A DNA stretch of 64,000 bases, from contig OZ242006.1 in assembly GCA_965204705.1 (NCBI GenBank), forward strand, positions 434,001 to 498,000. Reading direction: 5' to 3'. The notes under the pieces were generated by a model, which did no database searches, was not told the DNA's origin, and worked only from the letters and a program-made list of their open reading frames with translations. This document shows, one piece after another, positions 16,742 through 25,710 of this stretch (the first letter of the stretch is position 1; every line of letters starts with the position of its first letter). The DNA is from Bin5 sp965204705. GTDB lineage: Bacteria; Chloroflexota; Anaerolineae; Caldilineales; Caldilineaceae. Position numbers and translations under genes: made by a program.

Positions 16742-19700
16742 ATGATTCCCGGCGCAACCCGTAGCCGAGCCGCAATACTATGTCTTGGTGGATGGGGCCT
16801 GCAAACGATGCTCCACCTCGCGCCGCGCCTGCAGTCTGCCCAGGAACAGCGAACTGCTACCGGCGTTGACGGCCCCGATCTGACGCGCATCACCCGCTTT
16901 GCCGCTCTCCTGCCCTCCGATCAACTCGATAATCAGGACGAAATTGCGCTCAATCTGTTCACTCTGCGTGATAACCGTCTGCCGCCCTTCTATCTCGAGC
17001 AACTGCTCACCGGCCTGATGCGTTCCCCGCCTCCGGCCGTTCCTGAAGCGCCGCAGATGACAAGCCACTGGAGGCGGGCAACAAGCCAGCGGCGGGCCAG
17101 CCTGTTGCTGGCGGAGGCCGGAGACGCGCTCCTCCCGCTGCAATGGCAGTCGACGAGGTTTTCCCCAAATCCGTCTGGGGAAGCTGGCGCGGCGGGCGCG
17201 ACCGCCAGGCCTTCTCGCAGGGGTCTGCCCTGGCCGTTCCGGCGATCAAACAAGGACGATGGCGCCGGCAGCGAAGACATTCCCCCTTCATCGCCCCCGT
17301 TCTCGTCTGAACCGCCAACACGGCGGCACGCATTTCGCGCTGCGCTCAGGGACGGCGGCAGCATTGCCCATCTCGTCGCTTCCAATATCATCGATCCCAT
17401 CCGTGCCGACACCCTTGTTCCCGGCGATCCCTTTGTACAGACGACTCTGTACGTGATTGCACCCCTGTATGAGCCGTTGACGTCGGCGCTGATCTGGCCG
17501 GCGATCGCGCACCAGCTCAACTATCTGGGCCAGCGTCACATCGCCCAGGTCGTCGGCATCTTCGCCGCCGGCAGCTACGCCACCGACAGCGGCCGCACTG
17601 TCGAGGACGCCTCCTGCTACGCGGCCCTGGCCGAATTGGAGGCGTTCTCCGGCCTGCGCCGCGCCAACCTCAAACAGATCGTCTCTTCCGTCTTGAAAGG
17701 TTCCAGGGCACGGAATACACTGCCGGAAGAGTGGCTGGGCCGCCCGCTTTTTGACCGCATCTACCTGGTGGATCGGGAAAAGAGCAATCAGGGCCTGGCC
17801 CGCAACAGCTACGAGCTCTCCGTACTCGTAGGCAACACGCTTCAGGCCCTCATCGCCGCCGATGGGGCCGCCTATATTGATGAACAGGTCGGTATCGATC
17901 TGCGCAACGCCAGCGAACGCCCCTATAGCCTGCTCGGCGCCGCCGCCGATCATGTGCCGCTGGACTATATCTTTCGGGCCGCCCAGCAGCACGAAGGTAA
18001 GCGGCTCGTGCGTGAGCAGGTCCTGCTCCAAGCTGGGAGCGCAGACGGTACGCCCGCCGCCGGTGCTGCCGATCGCCTCGAACCACTGGCCTCCCTGCAG
18101 CATTTGGGCGCAACCTCGCACCAGGTATTGCACCGGCTCATCCAGCAGATGCCCGACCTGTTCCGTGAGCTGAATCCCGATTCGATCCAGGACCTTGCAG
18201 TCCATCCGGGATATGTGCTGCCGGCGGCGACGGCGCGCAAGCTGCGCGGCCTCAATCCGGTCCGCTGGCAGGGCGCCTTCGACAGTCAGTTACAAGGTGT
18301 GCTGGCCCAGTCCGAAGGGGATTTCGGTGCAGGCGCTCTGGACACGGCCTGGGGACTTGACGCCCTCGACGCGGAGGGTCTGCCCGTCAACCCAACCGAC
18401 AACCGCTTCCTGCCTGCCGTCGCCCAGCGGATGCGCGCCCACCTGCTCAACCTGATCGGCTCCGAGCCTTCGGGCCTTATGCATGCGCGGCGCCAGCTCC
18501 ACCAGTGGCTGTTTGAATTGGAGCAGGAACGACTCTATCCGTCACTGGCAGCCGGGGACGCCGCCGCCTTTGCGCCTGCCGATGCAGACCGCGTTGAACG
18601 ACAATTGGAGCTGCGCGATTGGAGCAACCGCTATCGGCGTACGCTTGCCGATAAGCCATCTCTGTTCGGTTCATTAACGCGCGTGCTTGGTCTGCTGAGC
18701 GGTATCGTCATTCTGACCCTGCTCTACCTGTTCGGATCCGGGTTGGTAAGCAATGCGGACGATATCGTCACCGTGCAGAACGATCCCTCGGTTCTTACCC
18801 AGTTGATGACCGGCGCGTCTATGGACGCAGTCGTCGACTTCGTCGGCAACGAAGCTAACGCCGCCACCTTTATCGGCTTGATGATCGGTGCGTTTCTGGG
18901 CGCAACCACCTCATATCGGAGGCGGGCTCAGCGCGTGCAGAAGCTGCGGCGCGAACGGGTCAATCTGGCCTGTTCCGAACTGACCGCCCGTCTGCAGAGC
19001 AGCGTGTGGCGGGGGCTCGGCCGTGTCCATGATCGCATGGAACAGATGCTGAAGCAGATGGACCACGCTCTCGAACAGACCTGCCTGTCATTGCAGGACT
19101 GGTCCGTCAGCGAAAACAAGCCGCCCCTCCCACCGGAGGATGCGATTACCTCCCATCTTTACCGGCCCCATCTCAGCCAGAACATGTGGGAACGCTGCCT
19201 GGCCTTCATGCGCGGCCGCCAGGACGTTGACGCCGGCGGCCAATCGGCAGGACATCCCCACTCAGCCGCGGTCGGCTACAGGGGAGGTGAAGGGCGCCTG
19301 CGCGCCATCTGGACAACACCCCATCGACTCGAACGGCTGGCGGCCCTGTTCACCGGTCGGGAAACTTCGTCCCTCCCACTCGCAGATGTTCTGGCCGCCT
19401 ATGTTCGTGAGAGCGCTCAGGCAGCGGCCGGGGAGAACCAGCCCGCCCTTCCCGATCAGGAGCAGGACGGCGGCCAGGCCCCCCACGATAGTGAGACCGA
19501 AGCGGCGCGGCGGGCTTTCGTACGAATGCTCGCGCAGGAGTACAATCTGGAGCATCTGCTCTGGCGCGATGCCTCCTCGCCAGAAGGTCTTGCCTCTCTC
19601 TATCCCGACGGGGAGTTCACGCCGGTCTCGACCGCCACCATACGCTATCTGGAAAGTATGTGGAATCATGCCAAGCCCTCCGCCAACTACGATGTATCGG

Positions 19701-20011
19701 ACAGGCTTGCCGCACACGGGCTGCCGGTGGAGTTCGCAGCGGTCTCCGGGGACCCGGACAGCGATCTGACCGAGGACGTCATGCAGAGCCTGCGCATTCC
19801 CCGTCTGTTGACCGGTGATCCATTTCAGATCGCCTTTGTGCGCACCCTGCACGGTCTTGAGTTGAACGATCTGGGAAGCATGACGCGCTACCTGGCCGAG
19901 TTGGGTCGCATGGACAACGTCTCGCGCCAGCAGATCCTGCTCACCGACGTCATCCACGCAGAGATGTATAACCAGCAGGACCCGCGCGATTCCCGCTCCG
20001 CCTGGTCATAG
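16742..20011 (+). CDS. Membrane-anchored divergent tubulin-like protein lacking the GTP-binding signature (pseudo-tubulin)
   Basis: The N terminus LCLGGWGLQT (13-22) parallels the first glycine loop of the neighbour's tubulin-like protein. Further on, QVVGIFAAG, then SCYAALAELEAFSG and PLFDRIYLVDREK, align in order and spacing with RVVGIFFLP, NAYAALKELNYFQ and APFDFIFLVGRTN of the neighbour. Where that protein has LCGGTGAGM, this one has LYEPLTSAL (242-250), so the phosphate-binding loop is gone. It has an extra low-complexity insert (about 100-200) and two membrane helices near 641-665 and 706-722 separated by a short loop, then a coiled-coil-like basic stretch and a C-terminal domain. I infer a membrane tether or non-hydrolysing partner of the GTPase. 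No RBS is obvious at ATG 16742. Confidence 0.75.
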   Translation: MIPGATRSRAAILCLGGWGLQTMLHLAPRLQSAQEQRTATGVDGPDLTRITRFAALLPSDQLDNQDEIALNLFTLRDNRLPPFYLEQLLTGLMRSPPPAVPEAPQMTSHWRRATSQRRASLLLAEAGDALLPLQWQSTRFSPNPSGEAGAAGATARPSRRGLPWPFRRSNKDDGAGSEDIPPSSPPFSSEPPTRRHAFRAALRDGGSIAHLVASNIIDPIRADTLVPGDPFVQTTLYVIAPLYEPLTSALIWPAIAHQLNYLGQRHIAQVVGIFAAGSYATDSGRTVEDASCYAALAELEAFSGLRRANLKQIVSSVLKGSRARNTLPEEWLGRPLFDRIYLVDREKSNQGLARNSYELSVLVGNTLQALIAADGAAYIDEQVGIDLRNASERPYSLLGAAADHVPLDYIFRAAQQHEGKRLVREQVLLQAGSADGTPAAGAADRLEPLASLQHLGATSHQVLHRLIQQMPDLFRELNPDSIQDLAVHPGYVLPAATARKLRGLNPVRWQGAFDSQLQGVLAQSEGDFGAGALDTAWGLDALDAEGLPVNPTDNRFLPAVAQRMRAHLLNLIGSEPSGLMHARRQLHQWLFELEQERLYPSLAAGDAAAFAPADADRVERQLELRDWSNRYRRTLADKPSLFGSLTRVLGLLSGIVILTLLYLFGSGLVSNADDIVTVQNDPSVLTQLMTGASMDAVVDFVGNEANAATFIGLMIGAFLGATTSYRRRAQRVQKLRRERVNLACSELTARLQSSVWRGLGRVHDRMEQMLKQMDHALEQTCLSLQDWSVSENKPPLPPEDAITSHLYRPHLSQNMWERCLAFMRGRQDVDAGGQSAGHPHSAAVGYRGGEGRLRAIWTTPHRLERLAALFTGRETSSLPLADVLAAYVRESAQAAAGENQPALPDQEQDGGQAPHDSETEAARRAFVRMLAQEYNLEHLLWRDASSPEGLASLYPDGEFTPVSTATIRYLESMWNHAKPSANYDVSDRLAAHGLPVEFAAVSGDPDSDLTEDVMQSLRIPRLLTGDPFQIAFVRTLHGLELNDLGSMTRYLAELGRMDNVSRQQILLTDVIHAEMYNQQDPRDSRSAWS

Positions 20012-20091
20012 CCGCGACACCGCCGCGCGCAAAAGCTCTTTTGAGTTGAGAACAGAATTCAATAGCGAATTAGCGGGGCAACTGCAACTGG

Positions 20092-21081
20092 CTAATCCGC
20101 TACCGCTTCGCCGTAGGCGCGGCGTGCGCCTGTCGCGTCCTCGTCAGTCTGCCCTGGCTGCGCGGGTGGGACGCCCTCGATGCCATCGGCAGCCAGCACT
20201 GGGAGCAGGGCGGCAATCGCACATTCGACCATCGAATTGTCTGGCGGACGGGTGGTGATGCGCTGAAGTAGCAGGCCCGGAGCAATCAGTAGCCGCATGA
20301 GCGGGTTTTCGGCATGGTTGGCGCTGAAACGGATAATCTCGTAGGAGATCGCGGCAACCAGCGGGACGAGCAGCAGGCGGGTAACGAAACGCAGAAGCAA
20401 CGCCAGCCAGGGGTACTCGATCCAGGCAAAGGTGAGAGGAGCGAAGAGGAGGATGCTGATCACAAGCACGTACAGAAGAAAGCTGGTCCCGCAGCGTACG
20501 TGCTGCACGCTGTACTTCTGTACATTATCAACCGTAAGTTTCGCGCCGTCCTCGTAGGCGTTGATCGCCTTATGCTCGGCGCCGTGATACGCGAACACGC
20601 GGCGAATATCGGGCAGAAGGCTGATCGCCCACAAATAGACCACAAACAAGATCAGGCGGATGGCGCCTTCGGCCACGGCGTCGAGATAGGGATTGTGTTC
20701 AAAAAAGCCGGCAAACCAGCGGCTGGCCAAGGTGGGAACCAGGAAAAAAATAGCCACTGCAAAGGCGAGGCTTGTCGCTATTGTCGTCCACGCCACTGGG
20801 CCTGAAAACTCGACCTGCTCCTCTGCATCATCCTCCTGCATCGCCACGTCAGCGCTCCACATCAGCGCCCGCATGCCCAGCCCAAGCGCATCCCACAACA
20901 GGGCCAGACCCCGTACGAAAGGCCACTGCCCCCACTTGCGCGTGTAGATCTTGGCCGTGAGCGGCTCCTCATGGACGACGATGGTGCCCTGATTGTTACG
21001 CACGGCAATCGACATCGCCTTGCGGCCCCGCATCATCACGCCCTCTATGACAGCCTGACCACCGTAGTATTGTTTGCTCAC
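20092..21081 (-). CDS. DUF1385 (YqhQ-family) multi-pass membrane protein
   Basis: The N-terminal block YYGGQAVIEGVMMRGRKAMSIAVRN is the family signature (PF07136). About five hydrophobic segments follow, with FAYHGAEHKAINAYEDG and HVRCGTSFLLYVLVIS, both highly conserved in this family. I start at GTG 21081 (SKQYYGGQ...), giving about 329 residues; the open frame extends upstream to 21237 but those residues do not look conserved. The biochemical role is not established; the conserved His/Glu cluster hints at a metal site. It converges on the pseudo-tubulin gene with an 80 bp gap and is probably unrelated to it. An acidic Gly/Ala/Thr-rich tail ends the protein. Confidence 0.88.
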   Translation of the reverse strand: MSKQYYGGQAVIEGVMMRGRKAMSIAVRNNQGTIVVHEEPLTAKIYTRKWGQWPFVRGLALLWDALGLGMRALMWSADVAMQEDDAEEQVEFSGPVAWTTIATSLAFAVAIFFLVPTLASRWFAGFFEHNPYLDAVAEGAIRLILFVVYLWAISLLPDIRRVFAYHGAEHKAINAYEDGAKLTVDNVQKYSVQHVRCGTSFLLYVLVISILLFAPLTFAWIEYPWLALLLRFVTRLLLVPLVAAISYEIIRFSANHAENPLMRLLIAPGLLLQRITTRPPDNSMVECAIAALLPVLAADGIEGVPPAQPGQTDEDATGARRAYGEAVAD

Positions 21082-21559
21082 AAATTCGTTCTCGTTTAGC
21101 GGGGCGGTAGCGTATTTGCCACCGCACTTTTCGTGCTGTTTCGAAGACGATGGATGCCCACTACTGCAAAGGAAAAAACGATTCGGCGGCACCGGTCGAC
21201 AGGTCGTGCCAGCACAAATCGAACCTGATTGTAGCACCGCTGTTTTGTATGCAGCAAACCTTGCATGATCCGTTCCGATGCCTGGCCCCTATCACATCCT
21301 CAATATGGAGACCTCTTTCTGTCTTGCAAATAGGCCGACATTCGCAAGATATCTCTCCCGTAAGGGCCCATATCCAGGCACCCGCACGAAGGACCCGATA
21401 ATGGGGGAAAAATTCCGGCCGGATCGAGGAATATGCAGTGTTCTTGGCAGCCGTACCAGCAGCCGATTTTTGACAGTACCAATTCCAATAAACTATGATC
21501 AGTTACATAGAAGCTGCATCCGCGTCTGTAAGGTCTTTGAACCGTTGGAGGTTAAAAAA
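21082..21559 (+). promoter_or_regulatory. Divergent intergenic region with a strong promoter for livK
   Basis: TTGACA at 21470-21475 and TATGAT at 21494-21499, with an 18 bp spacer, is a near-consensus promoter 60 bp before the livK start. The remaining ~390 bp hold no convincing gene; a frame open from 21278 into livK looks non-coding before the lipoprotein signal. Confidence 0.65.
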
Positions 21560-22816
21560 ATGCGACATCTTCTCTTGCAAGTCTCGTTGCTGCTGGTAGC
21601 GTTCCTTCTGCTGACCTCTTGTGCCTTGGCGCCGCCCGCGCCGGTGGACGAGCCGGACACGGCCGCTGCGGACGCCGGCGCAGAAAAGGTCATCTACCTC
21701 GGCGCCGCCGTCAGCGAAACCGGCAAGTTCTCCCGCGAGGGCAAAGACACCCGCCAGGGATACGGCCTTTGGCTGGATTGGGTGAACAATGAATACGGCG
21801 GCATCAAGGTCGGCGATGAGCGATATAAGGTCGAGCTGATCATGTACGACGACGAGGGGGACCCCGACACGGCCGCCCGTCTCGTCGAAAAGCTGATTAA
21901 CGAGGATCGCGTCGACTTCCTACTGGGACCGTATAGCTCATTCCTGACCCAAAGCGCGAGCGCAATTGCCGAAAAGTACGGAAAAATTATGATCGAGGGC
22001 AACGGCGCCGCCGAACCGCTCTTTGAACGCGGCTTCCAGAACCTGTTCGCAGTACTGACGCCGGCCGGAAACTATACCAGATCTGCCCTGCAGTTGCTGG
22101 CCGTGAAAGGCGCCAAAACGGTCGTCATCGCCTACGAGGACACCGCATTTCCCACCAGTGTAGCCAATGGCACCCAGCACTGGGCAGCTGAGTACGGACT
22201 CGAGGTTTTGGGCGTCGAGACCTATCCGGTCAACGTGGCCGATGTCAGCGGCATCATGTCCAAGTTTAAGGAGTTGGAACCGGACATCTTCGTGGGCGGC
22301 GGCCACTTTAACGACGCCGTCCTCTTCATCCGGGCCGCCAAAGAGTTGGACTTCAACCCCAAGGCGATGGTGATCACCGTCGGCCCCAGCAACCCCAAAC
22401 TGGTTCAGGAGGTCGGCGCAGACTCCGAATATGTCATCGGCCCGACACAGTGGGAGGCCTCGATGAGTTACGCCGACGACTACCTGGGCACTGCCGCGGA
22501 ATACGCTGCCCGCTATGAAGATCTCTGGGGCGAGCAGCCCACCTACCAGGCCGCGGAATCAACTGCCACCGCGCTGGCCCTGCACCTCGCCATCGAGGAG
22601 GCCGCTTCTCTGGATACCGACGCCGTACGCACAGCCCTGCGCAACCTCGATGTGGTCACCTTCTACGGCCCCATCAACTTCGATGAAAAAGGCCGCAACG
22701 CCGGCAAACCTATGGGGGCAATCCAGATCCAGGACGGCGAGATTCTGGTCGTGGCACCCGCCAATGCCGCCGTTTCCGAGTTGAACTACCCGGCGCCGGC
22801 CTGGAAAGATCGCTGA
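21560..22816 (+). CDS. livK: Branched-chain amino-acid-type ABC transporter, solute-binding lipoprotein
   Basis: ATG 21560 follows TTGGAGG. The 418-residue product has a short lipoprotein signal ending LLTSC and then a periplasmic-binding-protein fold of the Leu/Ile/Val type (Peripla_BP_6): YLGAAVSETGKFSREGKDTRQG, the DDEGDPDTAARLVEKLI segment, and FLLGPYSS before a helix. The mature protein would sit lipid-anchored outside the membrane and deliver ligand to the LivHM permease encoded next. Ligands of this class include branched amino acids, amides and urea; nothing here fixes which. First gene of livKHMGF, driven by the promoter at 21470-21499 and followed by a hairpin. Confidence 0.93.
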   Translation: MRHLLLQVSLLLVAFLLLTSCALAPPAPVDEPDTAAADAGAEKVIYLGAAVSETGKFSREGKDTRQGYGLWLDWVNNEYGGIKVGDERYKVELIMYDDEGDPDTAARLVEKLINEDRVDFLLGPYSSFLTQSASAIAEKYGKIMIEGNGAAEPLFERGFQNLFAVLTPAGNYTRSALQLLAVKGAKTVVIAYEDTAFPTSVANGTQHWAAEYGLEVLGVETYPVNVADVSGIMSKFKELEPDIFVGGGHFNDAVLFIRAAKELDFNPKAMVITVGPSNPKLVQEVGADSEYVIGPTQWEASMSYADDYLGTAAEYAARYEDLWGEQPTYQAAESTATALALHLAIEEAASLDTDAVRTALRNLDVVTFYGPINFDEKGRNAGKPMGAIQIQDGEILVVAPANAAVSELNYPAPAWKDR

Positions 22817-22836
22817 CTGTAAGGAGTAAGTGCAGA

Positions 22837-22873
22837 GGAGTGAGAGATGCTCTCTTCGGAAGATTCTCACTCC
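22837..22873 (+). terminator. Hairpin between livK and livH (attenuator candidate)
   Basis: GGAGTGAGA (22837-22845) pairs perfectly with TCTCACTCC (22865-22873) around a 19 nt loop that includes a TTCG turn; TTGTTCTTT follows. It could partly terminate or protect the livK message and so raise binding protein over permease. Confidence 0.55.
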
Positions 22874-22888
22874 TTGTTCTTTGTGCAT

Positions 22889-23779
22889 ATGGACCAACTT
22901 TCACAAGCCATTGTCAGTGGGCTGCTGCTCGGCGGCTTCTACGCGGTCATGGTCTTGGGATTCTCTGTGATCTGGGGCGTGATGGGTGTGATAAACCTTG
23001 CCCACGGTGAATTCCTCATGATTGGCGCATACATGGCCTGGGGTCTGTTCCGCCTGTTCGGACTGGATCCCTTCGCTTCGCTGGTGCTCATTCTGCCCCT
23101 GATGTTTCTGGTCGGCTATCTCTTGCAGATCGTTCTGATCAACCGAATCGTCGAGCGCCCCCACCTGATGACCCTGCTCGTCACATTCGGAGTCTCGATC
23201 GCGCTGGCAAATCTCTTTAAACTCCTTTTTGAATCAGACCCGCGCAATGTGGCGGTAGCCTACAACGGCTCCGTACAGCTGGCAGGTGTCTCCTTTCCGA
23301 TCGTCAAGACGATCATCTTCGGCGCTTCCCTCTTGATCATGGCCGGCCTGCACCTGTTCCTTCAGCGCAGCCGCCTGGGCAAATCGATCCGCGCCGCAGC
23401 CCAGAACAAGACGGCCGCCCGCATCGTCGGCGTCGACATCAACCGCGTCTACGCCATCACCGCCGGTATCTGCATCGCCCTGACCGCCGCCGCCGGCGCC
23501 ATGCTCAGCCCGACGCAGGCGATATTTCCGTTCATGGGGCCGCCCTTCACCTTGAAAGCGGTCACGATCACCGCCCTGGGCGGTCTGGGACGTATCCCCG
23601 GCGCGCTGATGGGCGGCATGGTCCTCGGCGTCACCGAGATATTCGTCTCCACCTATGTGCCCGGCATCGGCACCAATCTGGGTGTCGCCACCAGCTTTAT
23701 CCTCCTGGTCCTGATCCTGGTGGTGCGGCCCCAGGGGATCATGGGCGGTCTCCGCCCGGTCGACGCGGAGGCGGAGTGA
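22889..23779 (+). CDS. livH: Branched-chain amino-acid-type ABC transporter permease
   Basis: A roughly 296-residue multi-pass membrane protein. MDQLSQAIVSGLLLGGFYAVMVLG at the N terminus, INLAHGEFLMIGAY and a late ITALGGLGRIPGALMGGMVLG are typical LivH features. I prefer ATG 22889, which gives the family's usual N terminus, although it has no clear ribosome site; ATG 22847 has a good AGGAG but lies inside the hairpin 22837-22873 and would add 14 atypical residues. Its stop overlaps the livM start by one base (TGATG), indicating translational coupling. Partner of LivM in the membrane channel. Confidence 0.92.
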   Translation: MDQLSQAIVSGLLLGGFYAVMVLGFSVIWGVMGVINLAHGEFLMIGAYMAWGLFRLFGLDPFASLVLILPLMFLVGYLLQIVLINRIVERPHLMTLLVTFGVSIALANLFKLLFESDPRNVAVAYNGSVQLAGVSFPIVKTIIFGASLLIMAGLHLFLQRSRLGKSIRAAAQNKTAARIVGVDINRVYAITAGICIALTAAAGAMLSPTQAIFPFMGPPFTLKAVTITALGGLGRIPGALMGGMVLGVTEIFVSTYVPGIGTNLGVATSFILLVLILVVRPQGIMGGLRPVDAEAE

Positions 23780-24837
23780 TGGGAACGGGACTGCCAGAAA
23801 ATGACGGCGAGGAGAGAACGAAGCGGAAGCTTTCAATCCCGTTTCTTGCCCCCGTACATTCGCTCTTTGCAGGCTGGGCCGGGCTGGCTCTCTGGCTGCT
23901 ACTCCTTCTGCTGCTGGCTCTGTACCCATACACCGGCGTTTCCAGCGTCGCCCTGTTCGTCGGCAGCCAGATCTTTGTGCTGGTGACCCTGGCCTCCAAC
24001 TGGAATCTGATCGGGGGCATGACCGGCTACGTCGACTTCGGTCACGCCGTCTTCTTCGGCATCGGCGCCTACATCATGGGCATCCTCGTGACCGGCGCTC
24101 CTCTCTTGATCTCACCGGAGTGGGGCTTTTGGCAGGCTCTGCCGGCCAGCGGAATCGCCGCGGCCCTCTTCGCTCTCCTGATCGGCCTGCCAACCCTGCG
24201 TCTCAAGGGACCCTACTTCTCCATCGCCATGCTCGGCACGCTGGTGGCAATGCGCGAGATAGCACGCGTGCTGCGCCCGCTTACCGGCGGCGGCGTCGGC
24301 CTGAACCTACCCCCGCTCCTCGACCGGCTGGGCGACTACTATCTGATGTTGGCGGTCATGGGCCTGGTCGTGTCGTTGATCTGGTGGATCCAGCGCAGTG
24401 AATTCGGGCAGAGTCTTATCGCCATCCGTGAAGACGAGATCGGCGCAGAAATGCGCGGTATCAACACAACCCTCCACAAGATCGCCGCCTTCATGATCGC
24501 CGCCTTTTTTACTGGAATAGTCGGTGGGTTCTGGGCCTGGCAGAACACTTATATCGATCCCGATGTCGTCTTCGTCGAAGCGCGCACCGTCGAGATGGTG
24601 ATGATGTCGATGCTGGGCGGCCTGGGCACCGTCTGGGGACCGCCTCTCGGCGCCGTCGTCATCTACTTTCTGCAAGACCTCCTTTGGGGGAATCTGTTTG
24701 GTCGGCATCTTCTGGCGCTTGGCGTGCTTCTGGTCGTGATTGTACTGTTCCTGCCGGAGGGTATACTCGGCACGCTGGGGGACCGCAGCAGCACGTCGCT
24801 TGGCCGGCTGCTGAGTCGCGTCGGCAGGGGCAGATAG
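23779..24837 (+). CDS. livM: Branched-chain amino-acid-type ABC transporter permease
   Basis: About 352 residues with a longer N terminus than LivH, and hydrophobic segments throughout. FVLVTLASNWNLIGGMTGYV with DFGHAVFFGIGAY near residues 70-105 and MMSMLGGLGTVWGPPLGAVV near 275-295 are characteristic LivM motifs. It forms the translocation pore with LivH and contacts the ATPases LivG and LivF. The start ATG overlaps the livH stop codon. The basic C terminus (SLGRLLSRVGRGR) faces the cytoplasm. Confidence 0.93.
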   Translation: MGTGLPENDGEERTKRKLSIPFLAPVHSLFAGWAGLALWLLLLLLLALYPYTGVSSVALFVGSQIFVLVTLASNWNLIGGMTGYVDFGHAVFFGIGAYIMGILVTGAPLLISPEWGFWQALPASGIAAALFALLIGLPTLRLKGPYFSIAMLGTLVAMREIARVLRPLTGGGVGLNLPPLLDRLGDYYLMLAVMGLVVSLIWWIQRSEFGQSLIAIREDEIGAEMRGINTTLHKIAAFMIAAFFTGIVGGFWAWQNTYIDPDVVFVEARTVEMVMMSMLGGLGTVWGPPLGAVVIYFLQDLLWGNLFGRHLLALGVLLVVIVLFLPEGILGTLGDRSSTSLGRLLSRVGRGR

Positions 24838-24879
24838 TGGATACCGAAAAGATATCATGTCTACTCACACACCGCGACA

Positions 24880-25629
24880 ATGACCGCTGACCAGCAGCCT
24901 CTATTGGAGGGGCATTCCGTTTCCAAACACTTCGGCGGGCTGGCCGCCGTCAACAATGTCGATTTCGCCGTCTACCCAGGCGAAATCGTCGGCCTCATCG
25001 GTCCCAATGGCAGCGGCAAGACAACCCTCTTCGACTGTCTGAGCCGCTTGCAGAAGATCGACAACGGCACGGTATTCTTCAAGGGCCGGGACGTAACGCG
25101 GGCGCGCCCCTATCAGGTCGCCAGAATGGGGCTGACCCGCACTTTCCAGTCCGTGCGCGTCTATCGCAAAATGACCGTGCACCGCAACATGCTGATCAGT
25201 CACCAGTGGCGGGATACATCGCTGCTGCGCATGCTCCGGCCCAGCCCGGCCAGCACCGCGCGCCGCGCCCATCAACTGCTCAACTTCCTCCAGATCGAGC
25301 ATCTGGCCGACGAGGAGGCGGGCCACCTGTCCGGCGGACAGCGCCGCCTGCTGGAGATCGGTATGGCGCTGATGCCCGACCCCGACATCCTGCTTCTGGA
25401 CGAAGCCACCTCCGGGGTGAATCCAACCCTGATCGAAACGATAAAGGATCGCATCCGCACGCTAAACGAACAGGGAAAGACCTTCCTCCTGATCGAGCAT
25501 AACATTAATTTCATCGCCGATCTCTGCAGCCGGGTCTACGTACTCAACCATGGCGAAAAGCTGGCCGAAGGTACGCCCAAGGAAATCCTACAAAACGAAG
25601 CCGTAATCGACGCCTACTTCGGAGCCTGA
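24880..25629 (+). CDS. livG: Branched-chain amino-acid-type ABC transporter ATP-binding protein
   Basis: A 249-residue ATPase with Walker A GPNGSGKTT (near 47-55), Q-loop region TFQSVRVYRKMTV, signature LSGGQRRLLEIGMAL, Walker B DILLLDEAT and H-loop LLIEHN. KHFGGLAAVNNVDF at the N terminus is typical of LivG. The signature helix lacks the usual ARAL, having GMALMPDP instead, which is common in this subfamily. Encoded 42 bp after livM in the same operon; it powers LivHM together with LivF. Confidence 0.94.
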   Translation: MTADQQPLLEGHSVSKHFGGLAAVNNVDFAVYPGEIVGLIGPNGSGKTTLFDCLSRLQKIDNGTVFFKGRDVTRARPYQVARMGLTRTFQSVRVYRKMTVHRNMLISHQWRDTSLLRMLRPSPASTARRAHQLLNFLQIEHLADEEAGHLSGGQRRLLEIGMALMPDPDILLLDEATSGVNPTLIETIKDRIRTLNEQGKTFLLIEHNINFIADLCSRVYVLNHGEKLAEGTPKEILQNEAVIDAYFGA

Positions 25630-25678
25630 GCCCAGTAACCGGTGCCCTGTCTTCTGAGGCCGTCCCCTTGTAACCGAA

Positions 25679-25710
25679 GTCACTGACCACCGACCACTAG
25701 CCACTGACCT
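25679..25710. repeat. Degenerate CACTGACCACCGACCAC-type intergenic repeat
   Basis: A run of short degenerate units of the form (A)CTGACCAC(T/C)GA between livG and livF. Similar runs are at about 2291-2310, 6641-6660, 40119-40145, 49692-49725 (includes the palindrome AGTGACCGGTCACT) and 60175-60193. ACTAGAAACT-type variants are at 16703-16740 and 52208-52235. Function unknown. Confidence 0.5.

Noticed and set aside
10603..20011. An antiphage or toxin-like role for the VWA/tubulin locus
   Set aside because: No nuclease, toxin, effector or mobile-element gene is nearby, and a cytoskeletal or membrane role fits the motifs better.
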